Shown in pieces: positions 51,903 through 58,881 of a stretch of 58,881 nt of DNA. The notes under the pieces are model-generated. The model was not told where the DNA came from. It worked only from the letters and a program-made list of their open reading frames with translations, and did not search any database. How positions within the stretch are numbered: the first letter of the stretch is position 1; each line of letters opens with the position of its first letter. Source of the stretch: Flavobacterium sp. (GTDB lineage: Bacteria > Bacteroidota > Bacteroidia > Flavobacteriales > Flavobacteriaceae); NCBI GenBank assembly GCA_014378065.1, contig JACMOK010000040.1, positions 1 through 58,881 of the forward strand. Direction: 5' to 3'. The position numbers and the translations under genes are program-made.

Positions 51903-52647
51903 GAGATTGTATGGATTGGGTCAGCAATTTGTATATGGATTGCTGATGGCTGTCGGTTAACATTGCTAAATGGGCGTCGATTGTTTGTTGGTCTCTTCTT
52001 TTAGCCGGGCCAGTTTGGGCTTCAGCTGGCGAAAGCGTCATTACTTTTTTGGCAGTTTCCGTAATCAAAGGCTGGAGTATTTCGAAGGGTACTTGGTATT
52101 CGCTACAAATATCATAGCCTGTTTGATATAAGTGATTGACAAAGTTGTTGACAAATACCGCAGCAACATGTAATGCTTTTCGTTGTTCGGAGTTAATGGC
52201 GTAAACTTTCTCAGAAACGGCTTTCGCAACTTTTTCCAATATTTGAAAATCAGAAGCATTTTGACTCTCTAGACAAATTGGGATCATATGAAAATCGACT
52301 GCCTTATTCTTAGAAAACGTTTGTAAAGGATAAAAAACCGCCTTTCTATTTTTATCATCCAACTCAGTAATTGCAATGCTTCCAGAAGTATGGGCAACCA
52401 ATTTATTTTTAAATGGTAGCAGAGCGGAAATCTCGGCAATAACTGAATCACTGACGGCAAGAATATACAAATCGGCTTCCGTGAGTGATTCAAAAGCAGA
52501 AACCACCTGGTGGTCGTTGATTAAATGAAGCACATTGTTTTTTTGTCGGGCATATACTTGAACCAAATCAATTGAATCGGCCATATTGAAGACAGAAATC
52601 AAGTGCTGGGCTAAATTTCCGGAACCGATAATACTCACTTTAATCAT
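51895..52647 (-). CDS. Rossmann-fold protein with DUF2520 domain
   Basis: A 250-residue protein. The N-terminal Rossmann-like domain has IGSGNLAQHLI (7-17) and DLYILAVSDSVIAEISALLP; the C-terminal helical DUF2520 domain has ALHVAAVFVNNFVNHLYQTG and LITETAKKVMTLSPAEAQTG ending with PAKRRDQQTIDAHLAML. The overall plan resembles F420-dependent NADP reductase and 6-phosphogluconate-type dehydrogenases; the reaction is unknown. It heads the minus-strand DUF2520-HAD-UbiA-Maf cluster and is divergent from ccsBA. Confidence 0.86.
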   Translation of the reverse strand: MIKVSIIGSGNLAQHLISVFNMADSIDLVQVYARQKNNVLHLINDHQVVSAFESLTEADLYILAVSDSVIAEISALLPFKNKLVAHTSGSIAITELDDKNRKAVFYPLQTFSKNKAVDFHMIPICLESQNASDFQILEKVAKAVSEKVYAINSEQRKALHVAAVFVNNFVNHLYQTGYDICSEYQVPFEILQPLITETAKKVMTLSPAEAQTGPAKRRDQQTIDAHLAMLTDSHQQSIYKLLTQSIQSHE

Positions 52648-52783
52648 TCGGCTAAATTATTGAAAAAAGTTAAGCTTTTAAAAATTAAAGTTTTCAAAAA
52701 AAACTAGTATTAAACACGCTTGACAATTCATAATTTACCCTTAAATCCTAGAAAATAACCGTTTCTCAATCAACATTTTTACC

Positions 52784-52791
52784 TATTTTTG
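52784..52791 (+). promoter_or_regulatory. Probable -7 box of ccsBA
   Basis: TATTTTTG matches TAnnTTTG and lies 29 bases before the ccsBA ATG. At the expected -33 distance only a partial TTT match is seen, so this rests on one box. Confidence 0.4.
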
Positions 52792-52820
52792 CAACACTTT
52801 TAAATATATAATTCTTTGTA

Positions 52821-55800
52821 ATGGAAAAGAAAATACTTTCCTTTTTGTTCTCAACCCGTTTAATGGCTTTTTTATTTCTTTCCTACGCCATCGCCATGGC
52901 GGCTGGTACCTTTATAGAAAGTAGTTACAATACTGATACCGCTAAAATTTTGATCTATGATACCAAATGGTTTGAGGCCATTCATGTTTTTTTTCTGATT
53001 AATTTTTTTGGTAATATAAAACGATATCAGTTGCTTAAAAGAGAAAACTGGGCAACGCTGTTGTTGCACCTATCGTTTATTTTTATCATAATAGGAGCCG
53101 CTGTAACGCGTTACATTAGCTATGAAGGAATGATGCCGATTAGGGAAGGCGCAGCTGAAAATCACGTATACTCAGACAAGACATTTCTTAAAGTTTTTGT
53201 CGATGGCGATTTCAAAGGTCAAATGAAACGCCGGTTTTTTGAAAACCCTTTGTTGCTTTCTCCGGTAACCAATAATAAATTTTCAATTTCAGAAAATTTT
53301 GCCGAAACGCCGTTTGAAATTGATTATAAAAATTTTATTATGGGCGCTACTGAAACCATAAAAGAGGATGCAAGTGGCGCGGTTTATCTCAAAATGGTCG
53401 AGTCTGGAGGCGGAGAGCGCCACGAGCATTATCTCAAAGAAGGAGAAATTCAAGACATTCACAATACCCTTTTTACATTAAATAAATATACTAAAGGTGC
53501 AATTAACATCAATATATCTGGAGCAAATTATACAATTGAAGCACCCTTTGATGGGCAATTTATGCGCATGGCAGACAAAATGCAAGGCCGCGTTATTAAA
53601 GACTCACTACAACCCTTAATGATGCGCTCTTTGTATAACTTGGGCGGATCGCAGTTTGTTTTTCCTGAGTTGGCAAAAAAGGGTATTAAAGGTTATAAGT
53701 CGAACAATGATTTTAAAGCTAAAAAACATGATGATGTTTTGGTAGTAACATTAAAGTCACAAGGTCAGAAAAAAGAGGTGATGTTATTGGGTTCTCAAGG
53801 CAAAGAGGGCGACAGCAAAATCGTTAAAATAGGCAAACTCGATTTTACATTAGCTTATGGAAGCAAAGTGTATAATTTGCCTTTTCAAATTAAGCTCAAT
53901 GATTTCATCGCTAAAAAATATCCCGGAACTGAAAAAAGCTATGCTTCATTCGAAAGTCAGGTTACCGTTATCGATGCCAATACAAAACGTGACGCCCGCA
54001 TATTTATGAATAATATTTTAGACTATGGCGGCTTTAGATTTTTTCAGTCGTCTTTTGATCCAGATGAAAAAGGAACGGTGCTCTCAGTAAACCATGATTT
54101 TTGGGGTACTGCCATTACCTATTGTGGCTATTTTATGTTGTTTTTTGCGATGATGGCGATATTGTTTACCAAACATTCCCGTTTTTCCGACATCAAAAGG
54201 AAATTGGAAGTCGTAAAAGGCAAAAAGGCAAAGTTGATTTCCATCTTGGTTTTATTTTTAAGCTATGGTGGCTTCGCGCAGCAGCATACCGAGCACGCCT
54301 TGACGCTTAAAGAAGTCGATTCTTTTGTCAATAAACGAATAGTTACAACGCAACATGCCGCCAGGTTTGGAAGATTAATTATTCAGGACGAGGGAGGTAG
54401 GATGAAGCCCGTAAATACGTTTTCGTCTGAATTACTTCGAAAAATCAGTAAAAGTGACACTTATCAGGATATGAATTCGGATCAGGTTTTCTTATCAATG
54501 ACCCAATATCCTCGCGCTTGGTTTGAAGTGCCTTTGATCTATATCAAAAATGGGAATGATAGCATTCGCAAAATAATTGGAGTTGCTGCAGATCAAAAGT
54601 ACGCACCTTTCATTAAATTCTTCGACGAAAAAGGAAATTACAAGTTAACACCGTATCTTGAAGAAGCTTACAAGGCTTCGCTTCCTGACCAATTTCAAAA
54701 AGACTTTATTGAAACCGATAGAAAAGTAAATTTATTAAACTCCGCACTGAGCGGCAGCATATTGCGGATTTTTCCAATTCCAAAAGAGGCCAACAACAAA
54801 TGGATCTCTTACTTAGAGTTAAATAAATCCAATATTAAAGGTATTGATTCGACTTTTATAAAAAATATCTTGCCGTTGTATATGAGCGCTTTGGAAAGTA
54901 CGCAAATCAAAGGCGACTACACCAATGCCGATTTTTTCCTGAAGAGCATGGAAAATTACCAAAAGAAATTTGGACAAGCGGTAAGGCCTTCCGAAGAAAA
55001 AATTACCTCTGAAATCACATACAATAAGTATGATGTTTTTAAAAAGTTGTATTATTTATATATGCTTTCAGGAGTTCTGATGCTATTGTTTACGATCGTC
55101 AATATCTTTTTTGAAAAGAAGGCGATGCGCTACACCATCAATGGTTTTCATATTTTAATCGCAGCATTGTTTGCGCTGCATACCCTAGGATTGATTACCC
55201 GTTGGTATATTTCTGGCCATGCGCCTTGGAGTGATGCCTATGAAAGCATGATTTACGTTGCCTGGGCGACGATGTTTTTTACGCTGGCATTTGACCGAAA
55301 ATCAAAACTGACAGTGGCTTCGGGTACTTTTGTGGCGTCGATGATATTAATGATTGCGCATTGGAATTGGATGGATCCATCAATTGCCAATTTACAACCA
55401 GTATTAAATTCTTATTGGCTAATGATTCATGTGGCGGTAATCGTTGCAAGCTATGGGCCATTTACGCTAGGGATGGTGTTGGGTTTAGTTGCCTTGATTC
55501 TGATCATTTTTACCAACAAAAAAAACAAAGCTAAAATGGATTTGAATATTAAAGAAATAACCTATATCAATGAAATGGCGATCACCATTGGATTGGTAAT
55601 GTTAACTATCGGAAATTTTTTGGGAGGCCAATGGGCCAACGAAAGTTGGGGCAGGTATTGGGGTTGGGATCCAAAGGAAACTTGGGCTTTGATCAGTATA
55701 ATGATTTATGCTTTTGTCATTCATGCGCGCTTTGTGCCTGCTTTGCGAGGAAAGTGGATTTTTAATCTAATGACTATCCTCGCGTTCTATTCTATTATGA

Positions 55801-55955
55801 TGACCTATTTTGGCGTAAATTTTTACCTGACCGGAATGCATTCTTATGCTAGTGGAGACAAAGTGGTAACACCCACTTTTGTTTATTATTCGATAGCATT
55901 TGTATTTTTGTTGGGCTTGGTTTCTTATCGAAACTACAGAAAACATTGGAAATGA
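52821..55955 (+). CDS. ccsBA: Fused cytochrome c biogenesis protein CcsBA (ResB-CcsA)
   Basis: A 1044-residue membrane protein. The N-terminal ResB/CcsB part (about 1-450) starts MEKKILSFLFSTRLMAFLFL, with four helices around a large periplasmic domain (about 110-420). A middle section of about 300 residues follows, and the C-terminal CcsA part (about 735-1040) has helices and the heme-handling tryptophan-rich motif WGRYWGWDPKET (943-954) preceded by GNFLGGQWANES. It exports heme and attaches it to c-type cytochromes (System II). The fusion is common in Bacteroidota. The middle region QQHTEHALTLKEVDSFVNKR up to about 735 contains periplasmic sequence specific to the fused form. Two conserved histidines near helix starts (e.g. 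GFHILIAALFALHTLGL) fit heme ligation. Confidence 0.93.
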   Translation: MEKKILSFLFSTRLMAFLFLSYAIAMAAGTFIESSYNTDTAKILIYDTKWFEAIHVFFLINFFGNIKRYQLLKRENWATLLLHLSFIFIIIGAAVTRYISYEGMMPIREGAAENHVYSDKTFLKVFVDGDFKGQMKRRFFENPLLLSPVTNNKFSISENFAETPFEIDYKNFIMGATETIKEDASGAVYLKMVESGGGERHEHYLKEGEIQDIHNTLFTLNKYTKGAININISGANYTIEAPFDGQFMRMADKMQGRVIKDSLQPLMMRSLYNLGGSQFVFPELAKKGIKGYKSNNDFKAKKHDDVLVVTLKSQGQKKEVMLLGSQGKEGDSKIVKIGKLDFTLAYGSKVYNLPFQIKLNDFIAKKYPGTEKSYASFESQVTVIDANTKRDARIFMNNILDYGGFRFFQSSFDPDEKGTVLSVNHDFWGTAITYCGYFMLFFAMMAILFTKHSRFSDIKRKLEVVKGKKAKLISILVLFLSYGGFAQQHTEHALTLKEVDSFVNKRIVTTQHAARFGRLIIQDEGGRMKPVNTFSSELLRKISKSDTYQDMNSDQVFLSMTQYPRAWFEVPLIYIKNGNDSIRKIIGVAADQKYAPFIKFFDEKGNYKLTPYLEEAYKASLPDQFQKDFIETDRKVNLLNSALSGSILRIFPIPKEANNKWISYLELNKSNIKGIDSTFIKNILPLYMSALESTQIKGDYTNADFFLKSMENYQKKFGQAVRPSEEKITSEITYNKYDVFKKLYYLYMLSGVLMLLFTIVNIFFEKKAMRYTINGFHILIAALFALHTLGLITRWYISGHAPWSDAYESMIYVAWATMFFTLAFDRKSKLTVASGTFVASMILMIAHWNWMDPSIANLQPVLNSYWLMIHVAVIVASYGPFTLGMVLGLVALILIIFTNKKNKAKMDLNIKEITYINEMAITIGLVMLTIGNFLGGQWANESWGRYWGWDPKETWALISIMIYAFVIHARFVPALRGKWIFNLMTILAFYSIMMTYFGVNFYLTGMHSYASGDKVVTPTFVYYSIAFVFLLGLVSYRNYRKHWK

Positions 55956-55971
55956 TATAATAATTTTAAGC

Positions 55972-56009
55972 AAAAAAAGGTTTAACTGCAAAGTTGAACC
56001 TTTTTTTTT
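55972..56009. terminator. Bidirectional terminator after ccsBA
   Basis: AAAAAAAGGTTTAAC pairs with GTTGAACCTTTTTTT (one G/T pair) around TGCAAA. It also lies 15 bases from the stop of the convergent anti-sigma gene. Confidence 0.9.
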
Positions 56010-56023
56010 GGTTTTACTCGAAC

Positions 56024-56812
56024 CTACACTTTTCCTAAGGTGTACAATTGTTCCATAGTTGGCGATTTACTTCCGCCGACAGGTTCTAAAGTAATGCCAA
56101 ATCCTTCGGCGCCGTTGGCCTTTTCCACAGCAAACATGCGCTGGTCGTTTGAAGCAAAATTTTCCAATAAACCGATACTGGTGGGCGTTAACGGATTTAA
56201 CTTTAGAGCCCAAATTTGATATACTTTTCCTTCTGGTGGCTCAGGTAAACCCGCAGCGTCAACAAAAACTACTTGCGTTTCTTTATTATAATAAACTTTT
56301 GCGAAAGACGCTGGGGAAACCGCCTGCCCGCCAAGGTTCACGATAGTATTTTTAACATCCCTGACAACGGCTAGTGCGTCATGAGATTGCTTGTTTTTGA
56401 TCTCGGCAGATACCAACGCTTCTTGTAACTTTGATTTTTCGTTTTCGACTGTTACCGCTTGCGATTTACTGTCGCTGAGTTTGCTGAATTCATAACCCAA
56501 ACCGATCAACAATACAACAGAAGCAACCCAACCTAGGTACGAGGACCAATTGCTTCTCCTCGGTGTCATTTCAATCACTTTACTGTGTTTGAGGTCTAAC
56601 TTTTCTTTAATTTTTCTAAAATTATCAGCCGATAAAAACGGAGAAAAACTTGTGGATAAATTGACAATCGATTTCTCGATCGAAAGAATTTCATTGTTGA
56701 TTTCGCTGCTGTTTTTGGCCATGTGGCTTACCTCTAAATTTTCTGAATCAGTAAGTAAACCATAAACATAAAGCTCTAAAATTCCAGTTTCGATATATTC
56801 TTTGTTGTCCAT
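56024..56812 (-). CDS. RskA-type membrane anti-sigma factor
   Basis: A 262-residue protein starting MDNKEYIETGILELYVYGLL. The N-terminal anti-sigma helix bundle (about 1-80) is cytoplasmic; the membrane helix is SSYLGWVASVVLLIGLGYEF (about 87-106). A periplasmic coiled-coil piece (EKSKLQEALVSAEIKNKQSH) precedes the RskA C-terminal domain (about 165-262) with VVFVDAAGLPEPPEGKVYQI and FGITLEPVGGSKSPT. It should hold the sigma factor inactive until its periplasmic part is processed. Its start overlaps the sigma stop (TAATG), so the pair is translationally coupled. Confidence 0.9.
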   Translation of the reverse strand: MDNKEYIETGILELYVYGLLTDSENLEVSHMAKNSSEINNEILSIEKSIVNLSTSFSPFLSADNFRKIKEKLDLKHSKVIEMTPRRSNWSSYLGWVASVVLLIGLGYEFSKLSDSKSQAVTVENEKSKLQEALVSAEIKNKQSHDALAVVRDVKNTIVNLGGQAVSPASFAKVYYNKETQVVFVDAAGLPEPPEGKVYQIWALKLNPLTPTSIGLLENFASNDQRMFAVEKANGAEGFGITLEPVGGSKSPTMEQLYTLGKV

Positions 56813-57342
56813 TATACTTGTAAAAAATTTCTTAAATCGTTAATGCAATTTCTGTTTTGTGTTTTGACAGTACCCAGCGGTATTTTCAATTCATCAGAAG
56901 CTTCTTGTTGTGTGTATCCTTGAAAAAATAATAGTTCTATTATTTGAATACATTTCGGTTTTAATTTCTGAACAAATTCCTGAATTCCGATAGTGTCAAT
57001 CTTGTGGATAAGTTTGTTACTGTCGTCCAGCAGATGTACGAAATTATCCGAAGACAGGTTTTTCTGCTTGTTGTTATACCCTTTGGAACGAAGCTTATCA
57101 ATAGATGAGTTTCTCGCAATATTGAGAATCCACGTATAAAATCGTCCTTTACTTTCATTGTATGAATCAATGTTTTTCCAAATTTTTACAAATACTTCTT
57201 GCAGAACATCTTCCGATTCTTCACGATCTCTGACTAGATTATTGATGACCGAAAACAAACTTTTTGAGTACATGTCATATACATGCGTAAATGCCCTTTG
57301 GTCTTTGGTCATGATTAAGGGTAGTAATTCTTCTTGTGTCAT
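56812..57342 (-). CDS. ECF-type RNA polymerase sigma factor
   Basis: From the ATG at 57340-57342 it has 176 residues starting MTQEELLPLIMTKDQRAFTH. Region 2 is VYDMYSKSLFSVINNLVRDR and DVLQEVFVKIWKNIDSYNES, with GRFYTWILNIARNSSIDKLR; region 4 is IIELLFFQGYTQQEASDELK and IPLGTVKTQNRNCINDLRNF. A longer reading from 57372 would need a TTG start. The gene is coupled to the anti-sigma by a one-base overlap. The target promoter is unknown; it commonly regulates its own operon, though no matching box is visible in 57373-57734. Confidence 0.93.
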   Translation of the reverse strand: MTQEELLPLIMTKDQRAFTHVYDMYSKSLFSVINNLVRDREESEDVLQEVFVKIWKNIDSYNESKGRFYTWILNIARNSSIDKLRSKGYNNKQKNLSSDNFVHLLDDSNKLIHKIDTIGIQEFVQKLKPKCIQIIELLFFQGYTQQEASDELKIPLGTVKTQNRNCINDLRNFLQV

Positions 57343-57372
57343 AGTTTGGTCTTTTTCTACAAACTTATACAA

Positions 57373-57734
57373 ACTTTTCTTAAATTTAGGCGGTGAGATA
57401 AAAAAAATAACAACTGTTGATTAATATAATGAGCTGTTGGCTTGCAACTTACTTGATTAAACAACATATAAATACATCTAACGTAAATCAGCTCGAAAAA
57501 TCTGCTGTAATTAACATGTGATTAGGATAATGATTTTTACATCATGCTTCAGATCATACTTAATTATAGAAAAAGGCTACAGTGTTTTGACAATTGATTT
57601 GGTTATGATAGGGATTTTTTTGTCACCACAGATGTCGCAAGCAATATTTACTTCAAGCTTTCTTTTAACAAAAAATTATTCTACGTTGATCTGTTAAATT
57701 TTAATTTCTTCCTAATTTTACAAAAACTAAAAAA
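57373..57734. other. Divergent intergenic region between sigma factor and glutathione peroxidase
   Basis: This AT-rich region should hold promoters for the minus-strand sigma operon and the plus-strand peroxidase gene. CCTAATTTTACAAAA just before 57735 is a possible -7-like element (TAATTTTA). A 55-codon open frame (57530-57697) is present, but its composition and lack of a family resemblance make it unlikely to be a gene. No hairpin terminator, repeat or RNA is visible. Confidence 0.45.
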
Positions 57735-58319
57735 ATGAGAAAGATATCAATTACAATATTAGGTATTGTATTATTATTCGGAACTGCAGTCCAATCACAG
57801 AAAGCCGCCGTTAAGAAAACTAAAACCAAACTAACAATGAATTCAACTATTTATCAATTTAAAGTAAAAGATTTATTTGGCAATGATTTCGATTTCACTT
57901 CGCTTAAAGGAAAAAAAATACTAATTGTAAATACTGCGTCTAAATGTGGACTGACACCACAGTATGAAAGCTTAGAAGCAATTTATAAAAAGTACAAAAG
58001 CCAAAATTTTGTGATAGTGGGCTTCCCTGCAAACAATTTTGCCTCCCAAGAACCTGGTACGAACAAGGAAATAGGTGTGTTTTGTCAAAAAAATTATGGT
58101 GTTACTTTCCCGATGATGTCCAAAATTTCGGTTAAAGGGAAAGATATGGATCCAATTTACCAGTTTTTGACGCAAAAATCTAAAAATGGTTTGCAGGATT
58201 CTGAGGTGGAATGGAACTTTCAGAAATATCTAATTAACGAAAAAGGGCAACTCGAAAAAGTGATTGCCCCAAATGTCGTCCCAACGGATGACAAGATAGT
58301 GTCGTGGATAAAAGCCTAA
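57735..58319 (+). CDS. Glutathione peroxidase-family thiol peroxidase, exported
   Basis: A 194-residue protein with an N-terminal signal (MRKISITILGIVLLFGTAVQ, cut near SQ). The Gpx core has ILIVNTASKCGLTPQYESLE with peroxidatic Cys71 (Cys, not selenocysteine), GFPANNFASQEPGTNKEIGV (with Gln of the active site), FPMMSKISVKG and VEWNFQKYLINEKGQLEKV (active-site Trp/Asn). Bacterial Gpx enzymes of this type usually work with thioredoxin. Peroxide defence in the periplasm is a fair inference. The neighbouring ECF sigma operon is divergent, so a shared regulation is possible but unproven. Confidence 0.92.
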   Translation: MRKISITILGIVLLFGTAVQSQKAAVKKTKTKLTMNSTIYQFKVKDLFGNDFDFTSLKGKKILIVNTASKCGLTPQYESLEAIYKKYKSQNFVIVGFPANNFASQEPGTNKEIGVFCQKNYGVTFPMMSKISVKGKDMDPIYQFLTQKSKNGLQDSEVEWNFQKYLINEKGQLEKVIAPNVVPTDDKIVSWIKA

Positions 58320-58389
58320 AATAAGATTGCATTTTTTTTTGCAGCCTAGCCTTTGAAAACTTCGATTTTAGAACTGAAAATGGTAGTTT

Positions 58390-58881
58390 TTATTTAAGGA
58401 TGAGCTGCATAAAAAGTAAATCCAACCATTTGCCAAATTTAAAACCGACTTCTTTTAAAATGCCATTTTCTACAAAACCAAATTTTTTATGAAACGCGAT
58501 GCTTCCCGTGTTGCCGGCATCAATTCCTCCGATCATTACATGAACACCCTGTTTTTTACCAAGTCGGATGAGCTCTGTTAGCAGCAGACCACCAATGCCT
58601 TTGCCAATAAAATCTGGCGCAACATATACTGAATGCTCAACTGTAAACTGGTAACCAATTTTTTCTCTAAACATGCCATAGGTTCCATAACCTATGGTTT
58701 TCCCTTCTAAATCTGCAACTAAAACAGGATCTTTTTTTTGTTGCTTGATCTTAAACCATTTGAGTTGCGCTTCAAGTGACTGAATTTCATAATTATAATT
58801 TGAAGTAGTGTGCAATATCGAGTAATTCACAATATTTAGAATCTCAGGAACATCGCTCGTTGTGGCTTTTCTGATGGTTAC
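58390..58881 (-). CDS. GNAT acetyltransferase, phosphinothricin N-acetyltransferase-like (5' end outside window)
   Basis: The minus-strand frame stays open to the window edge, giving at least 164 residues ending KWLDLLFMQLILK. The first residues inside the window, VTIRKATTSDVPEILNIVNY, are the expected N-terminus of the PAT/bar family, so a start from the internal GTG at 58830 is wrong and the real start lies just beyond the edge. Core motifs are DLEGKTIGYGTYGMFREKIG, EHSVYVAPDFIGKGIGGLLL (acetyl-CoA binding), VMIGGIDAGNTGSIAFHKKF and GFVENGILKEVGFKFGKW. Substrate unknown; true phosphinothricin acetylation is not implied. Confidence 0.88.
   Translation of the reverse strand, partial: VTIRKATTSDVPEILNIVNYSILHTTSNYNYEIQSLEAQLKWFKIKQQKKDPVLVADLEGKTIGYGTYGMFREKIGYQFTVEHSVYVAPDFIGKGIGGLLLTELIRLGKKQGVHVMIGGIDAGNTGSIAFHKKFGFVENGILKEVGFKFGKWLDLLFMQLILK

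Noticed and set aside
57530..57697. 55-codon open frame in the sigma/peroxidase intergenic region
   Set aside because: Composition looks like chance translation of AT-rich DNA (many Ser, Leu, Ile, Thr), with no family resemblance or downstream partner; such lengths occur by chance here.
58390..58830. GNAT gene taken as complete from a GTG start at 58830
   Set aside because: The frame is open to the window edge and the extra residues (VTIRKATTSDVPEILNI) are the conserved family N-terminus, so the gene is partial.

Overview
The window is a continuous piece of chromosome from a member of the Bacteroidota, most likely Flavobacteriaceae and probably Flavobacterium or a close relative. The signs are AT-rich DNA, a C-terminal type IX secretion (T9SS) sorting domain, promoters of the Bacteroidota type (TTTG, about 19 bp, TAnnTTTG), a BlaI/M56 pair, RskA-type anti-sigma control and a fused CcsBA. 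I see no insertion sequence, prophage, integrase, CRISPR array or rRNA.

Layout. (1) 1-168 is a pterin carbinolamine dehydratase cut by the left edge. (2) 398-14394 is a stress and DNA-repair region. A four-gene operon on the minus strand carries an FMN-binding stress protein, an alpha/beta hydrolase, a Zn alcohol/formaldehyde dehydrogenase and a DUF2383 protein. It is followed by a decayed T9SS protein and an intact double-domain ice-binding-like T9SS protein, a small basic plus acidic protein pair, tRNA-Arg(CCU), a radical-SAM/DUF4130 DNA-repair pair, a second FMN-binding stress protein, LigD and Ku (non-homologous end joining), and a second basic/acidic pair. (3) 14486-25472 holds a secreted sugar-dehydrogenase-like propeller, an M1 peptidase, a TonB-C-like protein, ClpB, YtxJ, fumarylacetoacetase, GlyA and MiaE. 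(4) 25654-31287 holds an AraC regulator, response regulator, histidine kinase and GNAT enzyme in a tight run, then a pentapeptide protein, an MFS transporter and tRNA-Arg(ACG). (5) 32194-34526 is a BlaI/BlaR1-type sensor-repressor unit with a visible operator array and a structured leader. (6) 34572-42897 holds two hypotheticals, an MFS transporter, a DUF1684-TatD-TcdA-HAD run, an SRPBCC-SDR-photolyase operon and a DUF2911 protein. (7) 42945-47245 is an operon of a PIG-L deacetylase, a 34-residue membrane protein and a sodium:solute symporter. (8) 47373-52647 has two related secreted small proteins, an AI-2E-family permease and a DUF2520-HAD-UbiA-Maf cluster. (9) 52821 to the end has CcsBA, an ECF sigma/anti-sigma pair, a glutathione peroxidase and a GNAT enzyme cut by the right edge.

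Genes are dense, and convergent neighbours often touch or overlap by a few bases (LigD/Ku by 9, 35404/35387 by 18, 39429/39426 by 4, 28983/28984 by none). Strong hairpin-plus-T terminators separate many units.

The least explained items are: a two-copy structured intergenic element (21980-22063 plus strand, 34358-34468 minus strand) whose end motifs are conserved while its inner arm differs; the duplicated basic/acidic disordered protein pairs beside the end-joining genes; a 34-residue membrane protein one base upstream of the symporter; and an SDR protein lacking its catalytic tyrosine in the photolyase operon.
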